A stretch of 64,000 nt of DNA, taken from Nocardia arthritidis NBRC 100137 (GTDB taxonomy: Bacteria > Actinomycetota > Actinomycetes > Mycobacteriales > Mycobacteriaceae). Under the pieces are notes generated by a model. It ran no database searches. It saw only the letters and a list, made by a program, of their open reading frames with translations, and was not told where the DNA came from. Location of the stretch: positions 1-64,000 of the forward strand of contig NZ_BDBB01000033.1 in NCBI RefSeq assembly GCF_001612765.1. The letters run 5' to 3'. Positions 34,821 to 44,200 of this stretch are shown here, piece after piece; the stretch's first letter is position 1; each line of letters opens with the position of its first letter. Made by a program: the position numbers and the translations under genes.

Positions 34821-35399
34821 TCAGCTCACCAGCGAGTCGATCCAGCGCGACAGCCGCGCACCCTCGGTGACCATGAGTTCTGGATCGCGAAAGGTGTTGG
34901 TGAGCAACGATATTCCTTGATATGCCGCGACATAGGCGATCGCGAGTTCCGCCGCGTCGGTGCGCCCCATCGCGGCGAACTGACGTTCGACCCAGTCCAC
35001 CAGCACGCGCATCACATCGGCGGCCGCGGTGTCCAGCCCGTCGCCGCGCTTGTCCAACTCCGAGGACAAGGTGCCGAACGGGCAGCCGTAACGAACAGTC
35101 TGCTCACGATCGGCGACCCAGCCCGCGATCAGGGCCTTCAGCCGCTCCGACGGCGTCTCATGGCGGTCGCTCGCGGCGATCACGGCATCGAGAATGTGCG
35201 CGTGCGAGCCGATCGCCGCCTCGATGAGCTGGTCTTTCGTCTTGAAGTAGTAGTAGACGTTGCCGACCGGAACGTCGGCGGCGCGGGCGATGTCGGCGAT
35301 CGTCGTCTTCTCCACGCCCTGCTGATAGAACACCCGCACGGCCGCCTCGACCAGCCGTTGCCGCTTACTCGGCTTGGTTTCCGCCACTGAGTCAGTCAC
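34821..35399 (-). CDS. TetR/AcrR-family regulator
   Basis: A 192-aa repressor. The helix-turn-helix is at residues about 14-60 (LVEAAVRVFYQQGVEKTTI, then ARAADVPVGNVYYYFKTKDQ), followed by a TetR_C helical domain with a Cys in RYGCPFGTL. GTG 35399 is chosen, and TTG 35417 would add six residues. Neither has a clear binding site. It is divergent from an NmrA-type reductase with shared repeats between them, a standard repressor-target pair. Confidence 0.88.
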   Translation of the reverse strand: MTDSVAETKPSKRQRLVEAAVRVFYQQGVEKTTIADIARAADVPVGNVYYYFKTKDQLIEAAIGSHAHILDAVIAASDRHETPSERLKALIAGWVADREQTVRYGCPFGTLSSELDKRGDGLDTAAADVMRVLVDWVERQFAAMGRTDAAELAIAYVAAYQGISLLTNTFRDPELMVTEGARLSRWIDSLVS

Positions 35400-35400
35400 A

Positions 35401-35461
35401 CAACTAACTGTAGACAACTCGCCCGCGACCGGCTACGTTGTGTTTAGTCAGTCAACTAACT
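35401..35461. promoter_or_regulatory. Divergent control region with repeated TetR half-sites
   Basis: The 9-base direct repeat CAACTAACT occurs at 35401-35409 and 35453-35461, at each end of the divergent gap. Around the second copy, TTAGT-CAGTCA-ACTAA (35444-35459) forms an inverted repeat. Both genes could be controlled by one TetR protein bound at these sites. Confidence 0.5.
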
Positions 35462-35472
35462 AAGGAGTAGCG

Positions 35473-36315
35473 ATGATCGTGGTCACCGGAGCCACCGGAA
35501 ATATCGGCGCGCCCCTCGTGCGCTCGCTGGCGGACGTAGGCGAGGAGGTGACAGCGGTCGCCCGCCACGCGGACCTCTCGCTGCCCAACGGCGTCCGGTC
35601 GGTTAGGGCCGACCTCGGCGAGCCGGAAAGCCTTTCCCCTGCCCTGTCGGGAGCCGACACCCTGTTTCTCCTGATCACCGGTGAGCAGTTGGTGACCGGG
35701 CCGGAGCCCGAACAGGTGCTGAAAGTCGCCGCGGCCGCAGGCGTGCGGCGCGTGGTCTTCGTGTCCTCGCAGGGGGTAGCCACCCGCCCCGACGCGGCGG
35801 GCTATGCCCGGCTCATCGCCTACGAGCGGGCGATCAGAGACTCCGGCCTGGCCTGGACATTCCTGCGGCCTGCGGGGTTCTTCTCCAATACCTACGCGTG
35901 GGCGGATTCGGTACGCACGCAGCGTATGGTCGCCGCGCCGTTCGGCGATATCGGCCTGCCCTCGATCGATCCGGCCGATATCGCCGCCGTCGCGGCGGCG
36001 GCTTTGCGCGACGACCGGCACGCCGGACAGGTCTACACCCTGACCGGACCCGAACTCGCCACACCGCGAGCCCAGGCCGTGGCACTCGGTACGGCGCTGG
36101 GCGAGCCGATCGGATTCATGGAGTTGAGTCGGGCGCAAGCCCGTTCGGCGATGCTCGACTTCATGCCCGAACCGGTGGTCGAGCACACGCTGACGATCCT
36201 CGGCGAACCGACACCCGCCGAACAGCTGATCAGTCCCGATGTGCCGCGCGTGCTGGGGCGGCCCGCCGCCAAGTACGCCGAGTGGGCGGTTCGCAATCGG
36301 GCGGCCTTCGCCTGA
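35473..36315 (+). CDS. NmrA-type atypical SDR, NAD(P)-binding
   Basis: A 280-aa protein of the NmrA/SDR5 group (like QOR2 or NAD(P)H-binding redox proteins). The Rossmann motif is TGATGNIG at residues 5-12, and later segments are VVFVSSQGVATRP and WTFLRPAGFFSN. The canonical SDR Tyr-Lys pair is not evident, as usual in this group. It may be a quinone reductase or redox sensor. The start has AAGGAG upstream. It is divergent from its probable TetR repressor. Confidence 0.86.
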   Translation: MIVVTGATGNIGAPLVRSLADVGEEVTAVARHADLSLPNGVRSVRADLGEPESLSPALSGADTLFLLITGEQLVTGPEPEQVLKVAAAAGVRRVVFVSSQGVATRPDAAGYARLIAYERAIRDSGLAWTFLRPAGFFSNTYAWADSVRTQRMVAAPFGDIGLPSIDPADIAAVAAAALRDDRHAGQVYTLTGPELATPRAQAVALGTALGEPIGFMELSRAQARSAMLDFMPEPVVEHTLTILGEPTPAEQLISPDVPRVLGRPAAKYAEWAVRNRAAFA

Positions 36316-36347
36316 CACGTGCGGCAGGGCGGATGGCCGGTGCTTCG

Positions 36348-38831
36348 TCAGCCGATGTCGACCGGGTCGATCTGCACGCGAAGCGGGGCGTCGGAGCGGT
36401 GCGTGCTGCGGATTGCCTGGGCCGCGCGCAGCGCACGCGCGAGCGCCGCTCCGGAGCGGCGCTCGACCCGCAGCAGCAAACGTTCGACTTCGGCGGGCGA
36501 ATCCTCGGCGGAGAAGGGCTTGCGAGCGCCGTCCGGCAGCGGCACCGGTCCGAGGCGGTCGACCATCTCGGGCAGATCCGCCGCCGCAAGCAGTTCGGCG
36601 ATGCTCTCGGCGGTGCCGTCGATCGCGGCGAGCCGGACCGCGGGCGGGAAGCCGACCTCGGCCCGGGCCGCGACCTCCGCACGCGCCGCGCCCACGGGGT
36701 CCCACCGGACCAGCGCCTGCACGGTGGGGATCGAAGGTTCGGCCACGACGATGACCTGGCCGTGCGCGCGGACCAGCGTCGCGGCGGCCATCCAGCGGCG
36801 CAGTGCGTCCTCGGCGGCCCGCAGGTCGGCACGGCCGAGCAAGGCCCAGCCGTCGAGCAACAGGGCGACGCCGTACCCGCCGGGTACCAGGGGCTCGGCG
36901 CCGACCGTGGCGACGACCACTTGCGGGCCCGGCTCCACGGTGTCGAGCACGGCACCGCCCCCGGAGCCACGGATCGGCACGCCGGGAAAGGCGCGGCCGA
37001 GTTCCTCCGCCGTACGCGCGGCCCCGATCACCACGGCCCGAAGCGCGCGCGAGCCGCAGGTGGTGCAACGGAACGCGGCCTCGGTGATCCCGCACCACCG
37101 GCAAGCGGGGCTGTGCGCGGCGGTGGCGCCGCCCGCTGCCGATCCGCGGGTCTCCGGCAGCGCGAGCGGCCCGTTGCAGTGCCTGCATCGGGCCGGAGTG
37201 CGGCATTTCCCGCAGGCCAACGCGGGGATGTACCCGCGGCGTGGCACCTGCACCAGCACCGGCGCCCCCTCCTTCAGCGCGGAACGGGCGGCTGCGAAGG
37301 CGACGCCGGGAATCCGGACGGCACGGGCGACCGGATCGCGCTCCAGGGCCACGTCGCTGTCACCGGGGGCGCTGATCCGCGGCGCGGCCTTGCGCAGCAC
37401 CGCGCGATCGGCGACCAGATCGTGCGCCCAGCCGGAATCGACCACCGCTTGGATCTCCGCGGTCCGCGCGAAACCCGCCGCGACGAATGCCGCACCGGTC
37501 TCGTGCGCTCGCAGCATCGCCACCTCACGCGTGTGCGGATACGGTGCGCGTGGTTCGGCGTAGGTGTCGTCGCCGTCGTCCCACAGCGCGATCAGCCCGA
37601 GGTTCGCCGCCGGGGCGAACACCGCGCTGCGCGTGCCGACCACGACGCGCGCCGAACCGCGCAGCACCGCCAGCCAACGCCGGTACCGTGCCGCGGGACC
37701 GAGCCCGGCGGCGAGCCCCACGGCCGAGTCCCCGACCAGCGCAGCACATTCCGCCAGCACCCGATCGAGGTCGCGTTGGTCCGGGACCATGAGGATCGCG
37801 CTGCGCCCCTGCCGGGCCACCAGGGCGGCGAGTTCCGCCAGCCGACGCGGCCAGTCCTCGCCGGGCAGCGCCTGCCAAGCCGCCCGGGCCCCTTTTCCTT
37901 GTGCGAGCGCACCGACGAATGCCGGGCCGTGCACATAACGCTCCCACGCAGCGAGGTCGACGACCGAAAACTCCGGCGATACCGCCTCCTGGTTCGTGGC
38001 GCCGCCGCGAGGCTCCGCGCTCTGCCCGCCACCGATTCGCCCCTCGCCCGAAGGCGGTTCCTGCGGCTTCGAGGCCCCGCCGGTGCCCGCCTCTGGCCGG
38101 TGCGACTGTTGCACGGTCCCCACGCTCACGGTGCCGGGATCATCATCCGATCCGGTCGCGGTGACGGGTTCGGTGTCCGGCCCCGGGGCTGTGTGGCCCG
38201 CGACTGCCGATTCGCCTTGCGGTACCGCGGAATCCGAGGAGCGCGAACCGTGCAGCGCCTCGGCGGCCGCGGAGTTCGCTGTGGCTGACCGCACGGAATC
38301 CGTCGCAGTGCAGAGTTCTCCGTCTTCGACGGCGCTCGCGGACACACCGGGGTCCACCACGGCAGCAAGAGTTGTGGACCCGACACAATCAAGCTGTGCC
38401 CCAGCGGACTTCTTCGCACCACCGGTCTCGGTGCGGGCGTGGCGCGGTGGAATGGCCAGACGCAGGACGTCGGCACGCGTGCCCGCGTAACGGGCGGCCA
38501 CCTTGCCGGCGAGCTCCAGAATTTCCGGGGTCAGCACGCGTTCGCCGGAGACGACGCGTTCGAGTTCGACCAGTTTACCGCCGTGATCGCTGTGCGCAGA
38601 GCGCGCGAGAAGGTAACCGTCGACCAACCGTCCGGCGAAACGCACGCGAACCCGGACCCCCGGCTGGGCGATTTCGTCCAGCTCGGGGGGCACCAGGTAG
38701 TCGAAGTCGCGATCGAGATGCGCGGGCGACAGCAGTGGGAGCACCCGGGCGATCGGCAGTTCCACGCCCGCGGGACCCGCGGCCGGACGGTCCGCCTCGG
38801 TGGCGGGAGTGCCCGCCGCGGGTTCGTTCAC
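36348..38831 (-). CDS. priA: Primosomal protein N' (PriA), helicase-degenerate actinobacterial form
   Basis: An 827-aa replication-restart protein. The 3'-DNA-binding domain is N-terminal (LDRDFDYLVPPELDE). The eight zinc-binding cysteines are present (CGKCRTPARCRHC and CRWCGITEAAFRCTTC). The Walker A GxxGSGKT and DEEH box are missing, and the equivalent of DEEH reads WDDGDDTY, as in mycobacterial PriA. It should bind DNA but not unwind it by ATP hydrolysis. A low-complexity Ser/Thr/Gly/Glu-rich insertion of about 150 residues (roughly 145-290) separates the first domain from the helicase-like core. GTG 38831 lies 16 bases after metK. Confidence 0.9.
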   Translation of the reverse strand: MNEPAAGTPATEADRPAAGPAGVELPIARVLPLLSPAHLDRDFDYLVPPELDEIAQPGVRVRVRFAGRLVDGYLLARSAHSDHGGKLVELERVVSGERVLTPEILELAGKVAARYAGTRADVLRLAIPPRHARTETGGAKKSAGAQLDCVGSTTLAAVVDPGVSASAVEDGELCTATDSVRSATANSAAAEALHGSRSSDSAVPQGESAVAGHTAPGPDTEPVTATGSDDDPGTVSVGTVQQSHRPEAGTGGASKPQEPPSGEGRIGGGQSAEPRGGATNQEAVSPEFSVVDLAAWERYVHGPAFVGALAQGKGARAAWQALPGEDWPRRLAELAALVARQGRSAILMVPDQRDLDRVLAECAALVGDSAVGLAAGLGPAARYRRWLAVLRGSARVVVGTRSAVFAPAANLGLIALWDDGDDTYAEPRAPYPHTREVAMLRAHETGAAFVAAGFARTAEIQAVVDSGWAHDLVADRAVLRKAAPRISAPGDSDVALERDPVARAVRIPGVAFAAARSALKEGAPVLVQVPRRGYIPALACGKCRTPARCRHCNGPLALPETRGSAAGGATAAHSPACRWCGITEAAFRCTTCGSRALRAVVIGAARTAEELGRAFPGVPIRGSGGGAVLDTVEPGPQVVVATVGAEPLVPGGYGVALLLDGWALLGRADLRAAEDALRRWMAAATLVRAHGQVIVVAEPSIPTVQALVRWDPVGAARAEVAARAEVGFPPAVRLAAIDGTAESIAELLAAADLPEMVDRLGPVPLPDGARKPFSAEDSPAEVERLLLRVERRSGAALARALRAAQAIRSTHRSDAPLRVQIDPVDIG

Positions 38832-38847
38832 TCGGACCTGATCGAGG

Positions 38848-40059
38848 TCAGAGTCCGACGGCCGCGCGCAGCTTGTCCGCGCGGTCGGTGTGCTCCCACG
38901 GCAGGTCGACGTCGGTACGGCCGAAGTGGCCGTACGCGGCGGTCGGCGCATAGATCGGGCGCAGCAGGTCCAGGTCGCGGATGATCGCGCCGGGGCGCAG
39001 GTCGAAGACCTCGGTGATCGCGGTGGAGATGCGCGCCGGGTCGACCTTCTCGGTGCCGAAGGTCTCGACGAACAAGCCGACCGGAGCCGCTTTGCCGATC
39101 GCGTAGGCCACCTGGACCTCGACCCGATCGGCCAGATCGGCCGCGACCACGTTCTTCGCGACCCAGCGCATGGCGTAGGCGGCCGAGCGGTCCACCTTGG
39201 ACGGGTCCTTGCCGGAGAAGGCGCCACCGCCGTGGCGGGCCATGCCGCCGTAGGTGTCGACGATGATCTTGCGGCCGGTCAGGCCCGCGTCGCCCATCGG
39301 ACCACCGAGCACGAACTTGCCGGTGGGGTTGACCAGCAGGCGGACGTTCGAGGTGTCCAGCGAGGGCACTTCCAGGTCGGCGAGCACCGCCTCGAGGACC
39401 TTCTCGCGGATGTCGGGCGCGAGCAGGTTGTCCAGGTCGATGTCGGCGGCGTGCTGGGTGGAGACGACCACCGTGTCCAGGCGGACCGGGCGATCGCCGT
39501 CGTACTCGATGGTGACCTGGGTCTTGCCGTCCGGACGCAGGTAGGGCAGCACGCCGGACTTGCGCACCTCGGTCAAGCGGCGCGACAACCGGTGCGCGAG
39601 CGCGATCGGCAGCGGCATCAGTTCGGGGGTGTCCTTGGTGGCGTAACCGAACATCAAGCCCTGATCGCCCGCGCCCTGCCGCTCGATCTCGTCGTCGGAG
39701 CCGCCGACCCGGGCCTCGTGCGAGGTGTCCACACCCTGGGCGATATCCGGTGACTGCGCGCCGATCGCGATATTCACACCGCAGGAATTTCCGTCGAATC
39801 CCTTGGCGGACGAGTCATATCCGATTTCCAGGACCTTTTCCCGAACAATACGGGGAATATCGGCGTACGCCGACGTGGTGACCTCACCCGCGACATGGAC
39901 CTGGCCGGTCGTCACGAGGGTTTCCACCGCGACCCGGCTGCGCGGATCCTCCGCGAGCAACGCGTCGAGAATGGAATCGCTGATGGCATCACAGATTTTG
40001 TCCGGATGACCTTCGGTCACGGACTCACTGGTGAAAAGCCGGCTCCCGGACGTGCGCAC
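38848..40059 (-). CDS. metK: S-adenosylmethionine synthase
   Basis: A 403-aa cytosolic enzyme making S-adenosylmethionine from methionine and ATP. Signatures are [13 protein letters not shown] at the N-terminus (Mg/ATP site), [12 protein letters not shown] and the P-loop-like [16 protein letters not shown]. The start is GTG with GAGGGAAC before it. It is followed closely by priA and preceded by coaBC across a 233-base gap that probably holds its own promoter. No SAM riboswitch was recognised there. Confidence 0.97.
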   Translation of the reverse strand: MRTSGSRLFTSESVTEGHPDKICDAISDSILDALLAEDPRSRVAVETLVTTGQVHVAGEVTTSAYADIPRIVREKVLEIGYDSSAKGFDGNSCGVNIAIGAQSPDIAQGVDTSHEARVGGSDDEIERQGAGDQGLMFGYATKDTPELMPLPIALAHRLSRRLTEVRKSGVLPYLRPDGKTQVTIEYDGDRPVRLDTVVVSTQHAADIDLDNLLAPDIREKVLEAVLADLEVPSLDTSNVRLLVNPTGKFVLGGPMGDAGLTGRKIIVDTYGGMARHGGGAFSGKDPSKVDRSAAYAMRWVAKNVVAADLADRVEVQVAYAIGKAAPVGLFVETFGTEKVDPARISTAITEVFDLRPGAIIRDLDLLRPIYAPTAAYGHFGRTDVDLPWEHTDRADKLRAAVGL

Positions 40060-40292
40060 AGTTGTTCCCTCTCCCTCAACGGGTTACTCGTATCGGCTTG
40101 CGCCGGTAACGCGATGTCGCGCCAGCGCAACCCTTACATTCCAGACTATTCCAAATCACCGACAGGGCGGACCTCAACTACAAAGCCGCCCCGGACTGCT
40201 GAATTCCCGGTGTACCGGCCATACCGAAAGAATGACGACGCCGCGAACGAACGACGGATCGGATGGCAATCCTGGCAGGCCCGGCGCCCGGC

Positions 40293-41516
40293 TCAGCGCA
40301 GCAACCCACTCAGCGCGTCGAGCACACGGCTGGCCAGTAATGCCTTCGAACCGTGGTCGAGCGCCTGCTCGGTGCCGTCCGCGCCGAGCAGCCAGCCGTC
40401 GTTGGTGTCCACCTCGAACGCTTTGCCCTCACCGACCGCGTTGACCACGAGCAGATCGCAGCCCTTGCGGGCGAGCTTGGCCCGCGCGTGGGTGAGGACG
40501 TCGCCGTGCTCGTCACCGGTCTCGGCGGCGAAGCCGACGATCGCGGTACCGGGCAATTGCCCGTCGCGGCGCGCCTGCACCAATCCGGCGAGGATGTCGT
40601 CGGTCTTGGTCAGCGGAATGACGTCGGGCTCGCCCGCGCCCTTCTTGATCTTGGCGGCGGCGACGTTGGTCGGCCGGAAATCGGCGACCGCCGCGGCCAT
40701 GATCACCGCGTCCGCGCCGGCGGCGTGCTTGTCGACGGCGGTCTTCAGCTGTTCGGCGGTGGTGATGTGCACCAGGTCGACGGCGGCCGGTGCCGCCATC
40801 TCGATCGTGTTGCCCGCGATCAGCGTGACGTGAGCGCCGCGCTGGGCCGCGACCCTCGCGAGCGCGTACCCCTGCTTGCCGGAGCTGCGGTTACCGAGGA
40901 AACGCACCGGATCCAGCGGTTCCCTGGTGCCGCCCGCCGTGATGACGACCCGGCGGCCCTCCAGATCACGTGGGATCGCGTCGGCGCGCTCCATGAGCAG
41001 CGACGCGAGGCCGAAGATCTCCTCGGGCTCGGGCAGCCGTCCCGGACCGGTGTCCGCGCCGGTGAGCCGCCCCGCCGCGGGCTCCATGACGATCGCACCG
41101 TGCGCGCGCAGCGTCGCGACGTTGGCAACGGTCGCCGGATGCTCCCACATCTCGGTGTGCATCGCGGGCGCGAACAAGATCGGACATCGGGCCGTCAGCA
41201 ACGTGGCGGTGAGCAGGTCGTCGGCGCGGCCGGAGGCGGCGCGGGCCATGAGGTCGGCTGTCGCCGGGGCGATGACCACCAGGTCCGCCTCCTGGCCCAG
41301 CCGAACGTGCGGGACCTCCGGCACGTCGGAGAACACACCGGTGTGCACCGGGTTCCCGGACAGAGCTTCGAAAGTCGCCTTGCCGACGAACTCCAGCGCC
41401 GAGTGGGTGGGGATCACCCGGACGTCGTGTCCGGTCTCGGTGAACCGCCGGACCAGAGAGCACGCCTTGTAGGCGGCGATCCCTCCGGCTACGCCGACGA
41501 CGATCCTTGTGGTCAC
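40293..41516 (-). CDS. coaBC: Bifunctional phosphopantothenoylcysteine decarboxylase/synthetase
   Basis: A 407-aa enzyme performing two steps of CoA synthesis. Residues 1-180 are the FMN-dependent CoaC decarboxylase (GVAGGIAAYKAC, the catalytic His in VPHVRLG, PAMHTEMWEHPA). Residues 185-405 are the CTP-dependent CoaB synthetase (VVITAGGTREPLDPVRFLGN, with NRSSGKQGYALA and AAVADFRP). GTG start. It follows rpoZ in the same direction after 44 bases, the conserved actinobacterial order. Confidence 0.96.
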   Translation of the reverse strand: MTTRIVVGVAGGIAAYKACSLVRRFTETGHDVRVIPTHSALEFVGKATFEALSGNPVHTGVFSDVPEVPHVRLGQEADLVVIAPATADLMARAASGRADDLLTATLLTARCPILFAPAMHTEMWEHPATVANVATLRAHGAIVMEPAAGRLTGADTGPGRLPEPEEIFGLASLLMERADAIPRDLEGRRVVITAGGTREPLDPVRFLGNRSSGKQGYALARVAAQRGAHVTLIAGNTIEMAAPAAVDLVHITTAEQLKTAVDKHAAGADAVIMAAAVADFRPTNVAAAKIKKGAGEPDVIPLTKTDDILAGLVQARRDGQLPGTAIVGFAAETGDEHGDVLTHARAKLARKGCDLLVVNAVGEGKAFEVDTNDGWLLGADGTEQALDHGSKALLASRVLDALSGLLR

Positions 41517-41560
41517 TACGCCTCCGGCCTAGTCGTGGTCACGGGCGAACGCGGTTCGCC

Positions 41561-41842
41561 TCACTCGCCTTCGGAGTGCTCGAGCAGGTCGGAGTGGATC
41601 TCGCGCAGCGCGACCGACAGCGGCTTCTCCTGCAGACCCGGCTCGACCAGCGGGCCGACGTACTCGAGGATGCCGTCGCCGAGCTGGTTGTAGTAGTCGT
41701 TGATCTGCCGGGCCCGCTTGGCCGCGTAGATGACCAGGGCGTACTTGGACGACGTGCGCTCGAGCAACTCGTCGATCGGCGGGTTGGTCAGGCCGACCGG
41801 GGTGTCATAGGCGGGCGCGGTCTTGGTGTCCGTACTGCTCAC
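41561..41842 (-). CDS. rpoZ: RNA polymerase omega subunit
   Basis: A 93-aa subunit that promotes RNA polymerase assembly by binding beta-prime. The omega motif [29 protein letters not shown] is present in segments (for example [17 protein letters not shown]). GTG 41842, with AGGAG 8 bases upstream, is preferred over a start 30 bases earlier that would overlap gmk. It lies between gmk and coaBC as in mycobacteria. Confidence 0.95.
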   Translation of the reverse strand: MSSTDTKTAPAYDTPVGLTNPPIDELLERTSSKYALVIYAAKRARQINDYYNQLGDGILEYVGPLVEPGLQEKPLSVALREIHSDLLEHSEGE

Positions 41843-41868
41843 TAGGGGGACTCCTGGTGTTTGGGAGG

Positions 41869-42453
41869 TCACGAACTCGAATTTGTGCTAACGAACAACG
41901 ATACCAACTGCTCACAGGCGCTGGTCACCTCGTCGTTCACGATAACGATGTCGAACTCGTCACAGGCGGCCAGCTCGATCCTGGCCGTTTCCAGGCGGCG
42001 CTCGATCACCTCGGGCGACTCGGTGCCGCGTGAGGTCAGCCGCGCCACCAGCTCTTCCCAGCTCGGCGGGGCCAGGAATACCAGGATCGCTTCCGGGATG
42101 GCACGCCGCACCGACCGCGCGCCCTCGAGATCCACTTCGACCAGGACCGGAAGGCCCTCCGCCAGAGCGGCGCGCACCGGCCCCGCGGGGGTGCCCGACC
42201 GCTGCAACCCGCCGTGGATCTCCGCCCACTCGAGCAGCTCACCCGCCTCGATCATCGCGTCGAACTCCGCACGGGAGACGAAGCGGTAATCGAGGCCGTC
42301 GACCTCCCCGGGCCGGGGGGCCCGGGTCGTTGCCGACACGCTGAAGACCAGGTCGGGCAGTCGTTCGCGGACACAGCGGACCACGGTGGACTTGCCCACG
42401 GCCGAGGGGCCGACCAGTACTACCAGTCGACCCTTCCGCGTGTGTTCGATCAC
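41869..42453 (-). CDS. gmk: Guanylate kinase
   Basis: A 194-aa kinase converting GMP to GDP. The P-loop is GPSAVGKS at residues 15-22, the GMP-binding region is [11 protein letters not shown] and [10 protein letters not shown], and the lid follows [22 protein letters not shown] start, 8 bases after the mihF stop, indicating co-transcription with mihF. Confidence 0.96.
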   Translation of the reverse strand: MIEHTRKGRLVVLVGPSAVGKSTVVRCVRERLPDLVFSVSATTRAPRPGEVDGLDYRFVSRAEFDAMIEAGELLEWAEIHGGLQRSGTPAGPVRAALAEGLPVLVEVDLEGARSVRRAIPEAILVFLAPPSWEELVARLTSRGTESPEVIERRLETARIELAACDEFDIVIVNDEVTSACEQLVSLFVSTNSSS

Positions 42454-42461
42454 CCTCGTCG

Positions 42462-42782
42462 TCAGGCGTCGAAGTCGAACCGGGCGAGCAGCGCCTTGCG
42501 CTGCCGGTCGCCGAGTCCGCGCAGCCGCCGGGTGGGGGCGATCTCCAGCTCGCTCATGATTTCCGCCGCCTTGACCTTGCCCACCTTCGGCAGGGCCTCC
42601 AGCAGCGCCGACACCTTCATCTTGCCGAGGATCTCGTCGGTCTCGGCGTCGGTGAGGACCTGCTTCAGGTTGGTGCCGCCACGCTTCAAGCGCTCCTTGA
42701 GCTCCGCCCGAGCGCGGCGAGCGGCAGCCGCCTTCTCCAAAGCAGCGGCGCGCTGCTCGTCAGTCAGCTGGGGAAGGGCCAC
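42462..42782 (-). CDS. mihF: Mycobacterial-type integration host factor
   Basis: A 106-aa nucleoid protein that binds and bends or compacts DNA, unrelated to E. coli IHF. It matches the mIHF/sIHF family along its length: a helical N-terminus ([18 protein letters not shown]), then [16 protein letters not shown] with the HhH-like segment, ending [20 protein letters not shown] start with GGAGG upstream. First gene of the mihF-gmk-rpoZ-coaBC run, so its promoter lies in the upstream gap. Confidence 0.95.
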   Translation of the reverse strand: MALPQLTDEQRAAALEKAAAARRARAELKERLKRGGTNLKQVLTDAETDEILGKMKVSALLEALPKVGKVKAAEIMSELEIAPTRRLRGLGDRQRKALLARFDFDA

Positions 42783-43313
42783 GGTTCCTCCGTCTCATCG
42801 TTCATTGCATCAACTCCTGCCGGTAACCCAGCAGTCTCAGCGACCGTACCCACGACGTCCGCCGATTGCGAACCCACCCCCCAGGTCAGCGCATGATTCC
42901 GGATACCGACGACCCCAGGGGGGTGCGTCGCCCGACCCGCCCGCGCCACCGCGCGGAGCGTGCTGCCCGATCCGCGAAATACGCCGCCAGCAGGGCGTTT
43001 TCGCCAAACCGAATGGTTTGCGGAAGGGTTGCGGTAGCGCAGCGCATCATTCCAGCAACCCCTCACCCGCCCTACCAGGAACTTTCTCGAAATTTTCCGC
43101 GTGTCGCGAGTTCTGCCCGCGTGTCGGGCGTCACATCAGAGACATTGGGCCCGCTGCGCGCGGCATCCGGTGCCGGTTCGCGGCCCTGTACGCCGGTCCA
43201 GCAGGCAGGTACCCAGCCGGGGACCGGTAGGCGCCGAAATCGGCGTAGGAGAGCGCACAGGCACCGGTAAGGCCGCGTGTGTGAGTACAGCTGCACGCGC
43301 ATGTGCGTCGGAA
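42783..43313. other. Promoter region of the mihF operon, no gene seen
   Basis: About 530 bases upstream of mihF. In M. tuberculosis a PE/PPE pair occupies this place, and nothing like it is present here. Short ORFs lack support. A repeated GCGTGTCG occurs near 43100-43125. The mihF promoter and binding site (GGAGG, about 42788) lie at the left end. Confidence 0.5.
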
Positions 43314-43351
43314 ACCACGAAGGCCGGCGCGGGTGCGCCGGCCTTCGTGGT
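43314..43351 (-). terminator. Terminator of the pyrimidine operon
   Basis: A perfect 17-bp stem (left arm 43314-43330, right arm 43335-43351) closes a 4-base loop. Its right arm touches the pyrF stop codon, and on the minus strand the stem is followed by TTTCC. It is the end of the pyrR-pyrF transcript. Confidence 0.88.
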
Positions 43352-44175
43352 CATTTCTGCAGAAACGCGAACGCGTCCTGAAGCTCGTGCACCCTGGCAC
43401 GCAGTGCCGGGACGCCGGGGCCCGCTCGCAGCAGCTCGCGCGAGACGTTCGGGAGGACGGCCCCCAGCATCGCCTCGGGGACCAGCTCGCGGATCGTGTC
43501 CGGGCCGCCGCCCTGAGCGCCCACCCCGGGCATCAGGATCGGACCGTTGAGCGCGGACAGGTCCGGCGCCTCGCGCAGCGTGGCGCCGACCACCACGCCC
43601 ACCGATCCGAACTCGCTGCCCACGTTACGGGCCGCGGCTTCGTCGACCATCATCTGCGCGACCGCACGGCCGTCGGCCCCGACCGCCCGCTGGACCTGCG
43701 CTCCTTCGGGATTCGACGTCGCCGCGAGCACGAACACGCCGCGGCGGTTGGCCTCGGCGAGGGCCAGCGCCGGCGCGAGCGAACCGAATCCGAGGAACGG
43801 CGAGACCGTCACCGCGTCGGAGGCGAGTGGACCGTCGGCCAGCCAGGTCCGCGCATAGGCGTCCATGGTGGAACCGATATCGCCGCGCTTGGCGTCGGCG
43901 AGCACCAAGGTGCCCGAGGCGCGCAACACCTCGATGGCGCGCTCCAGCACGGCGATACCGCCGGAGCCGTAGGCCTCGAAGAACGCGACCTGCGGCTTCA
44001 CCAGCGCGACCAGACCGTCGAAGGCCTCCACGCATATCTCGGCGAAGCGCTCGAGGCCCTCGACGTCGTCGGTGAGGTCCCAGGACCGCAGCAATTGCGG
44101 GTGCGGGTCGATCCCGACGCAGACGGGCCCGAAGTCCCGCATCGCGAGTCGCAATCGCTCGCCGAAGGTCTTCAT
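43351..44175 (-). CDS. pyrF: Orotidine-5'-phosphate decarboxylase
   Basis: A 274-aa enzyme (type 2, mycobacterial-like) making UMP from OMP, the last step of de novo pyrimidine synthesis. It shows VCVGIDPHP at the N-terminus, [11 protein letters not shown], the catalytic [17 protein letters not shown] and the phosphate-binding [14 protein letters not shown] 44175 lies 25 bases after carB. It is the last gene of the operon, with a terminator at its stop codon. Confidence 0.96.
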   Translation of the reverse strand: MKTFGERLRLAMRDFGPVCVGIDPHPQLLRSWDLTDDVEGLERFAEICVEAFDGLVALVKPQVAFFEAYGSGGIAVLERAIEVLRASGTLVLADAKRGDIGSTMDAYARTWLADGPLASDAVTVSPFLGFGSLAPALALAEANRRGVFVLAATSNPEGAQVQRAVGADGRAVAQMMVDEAAARNVGSEFGSVGVVVGATLREAPDLSALNGPILMPGVGAQGGGPDTIRELVPEAMLGAVLPNVSRELLRAGPGVPALRARVHELQDAFAFLQK

Positions 44176-44200
44176 CTCGCGCACTCCGTCCGGTCGCGGC

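Noticed and set aside
36319-37563. Long forward ORF opposite priA
   Set aside because: Arg/Ser/Pro-rich translation typical of antisense frames in high-GC genes; priA motifs are on the other strand.
40060-40292. SAM riboswitch before metK
   Set aside because: Looked for conserved SAM-riboswitch-like helices in the 233-base leader and found none convincing.
42783-43313. PE/PPE gene pair as in M. tuberculosis upstream of mihF
   Set aside because: No PE or PPE motifs are present; the stretch is non-coding here.
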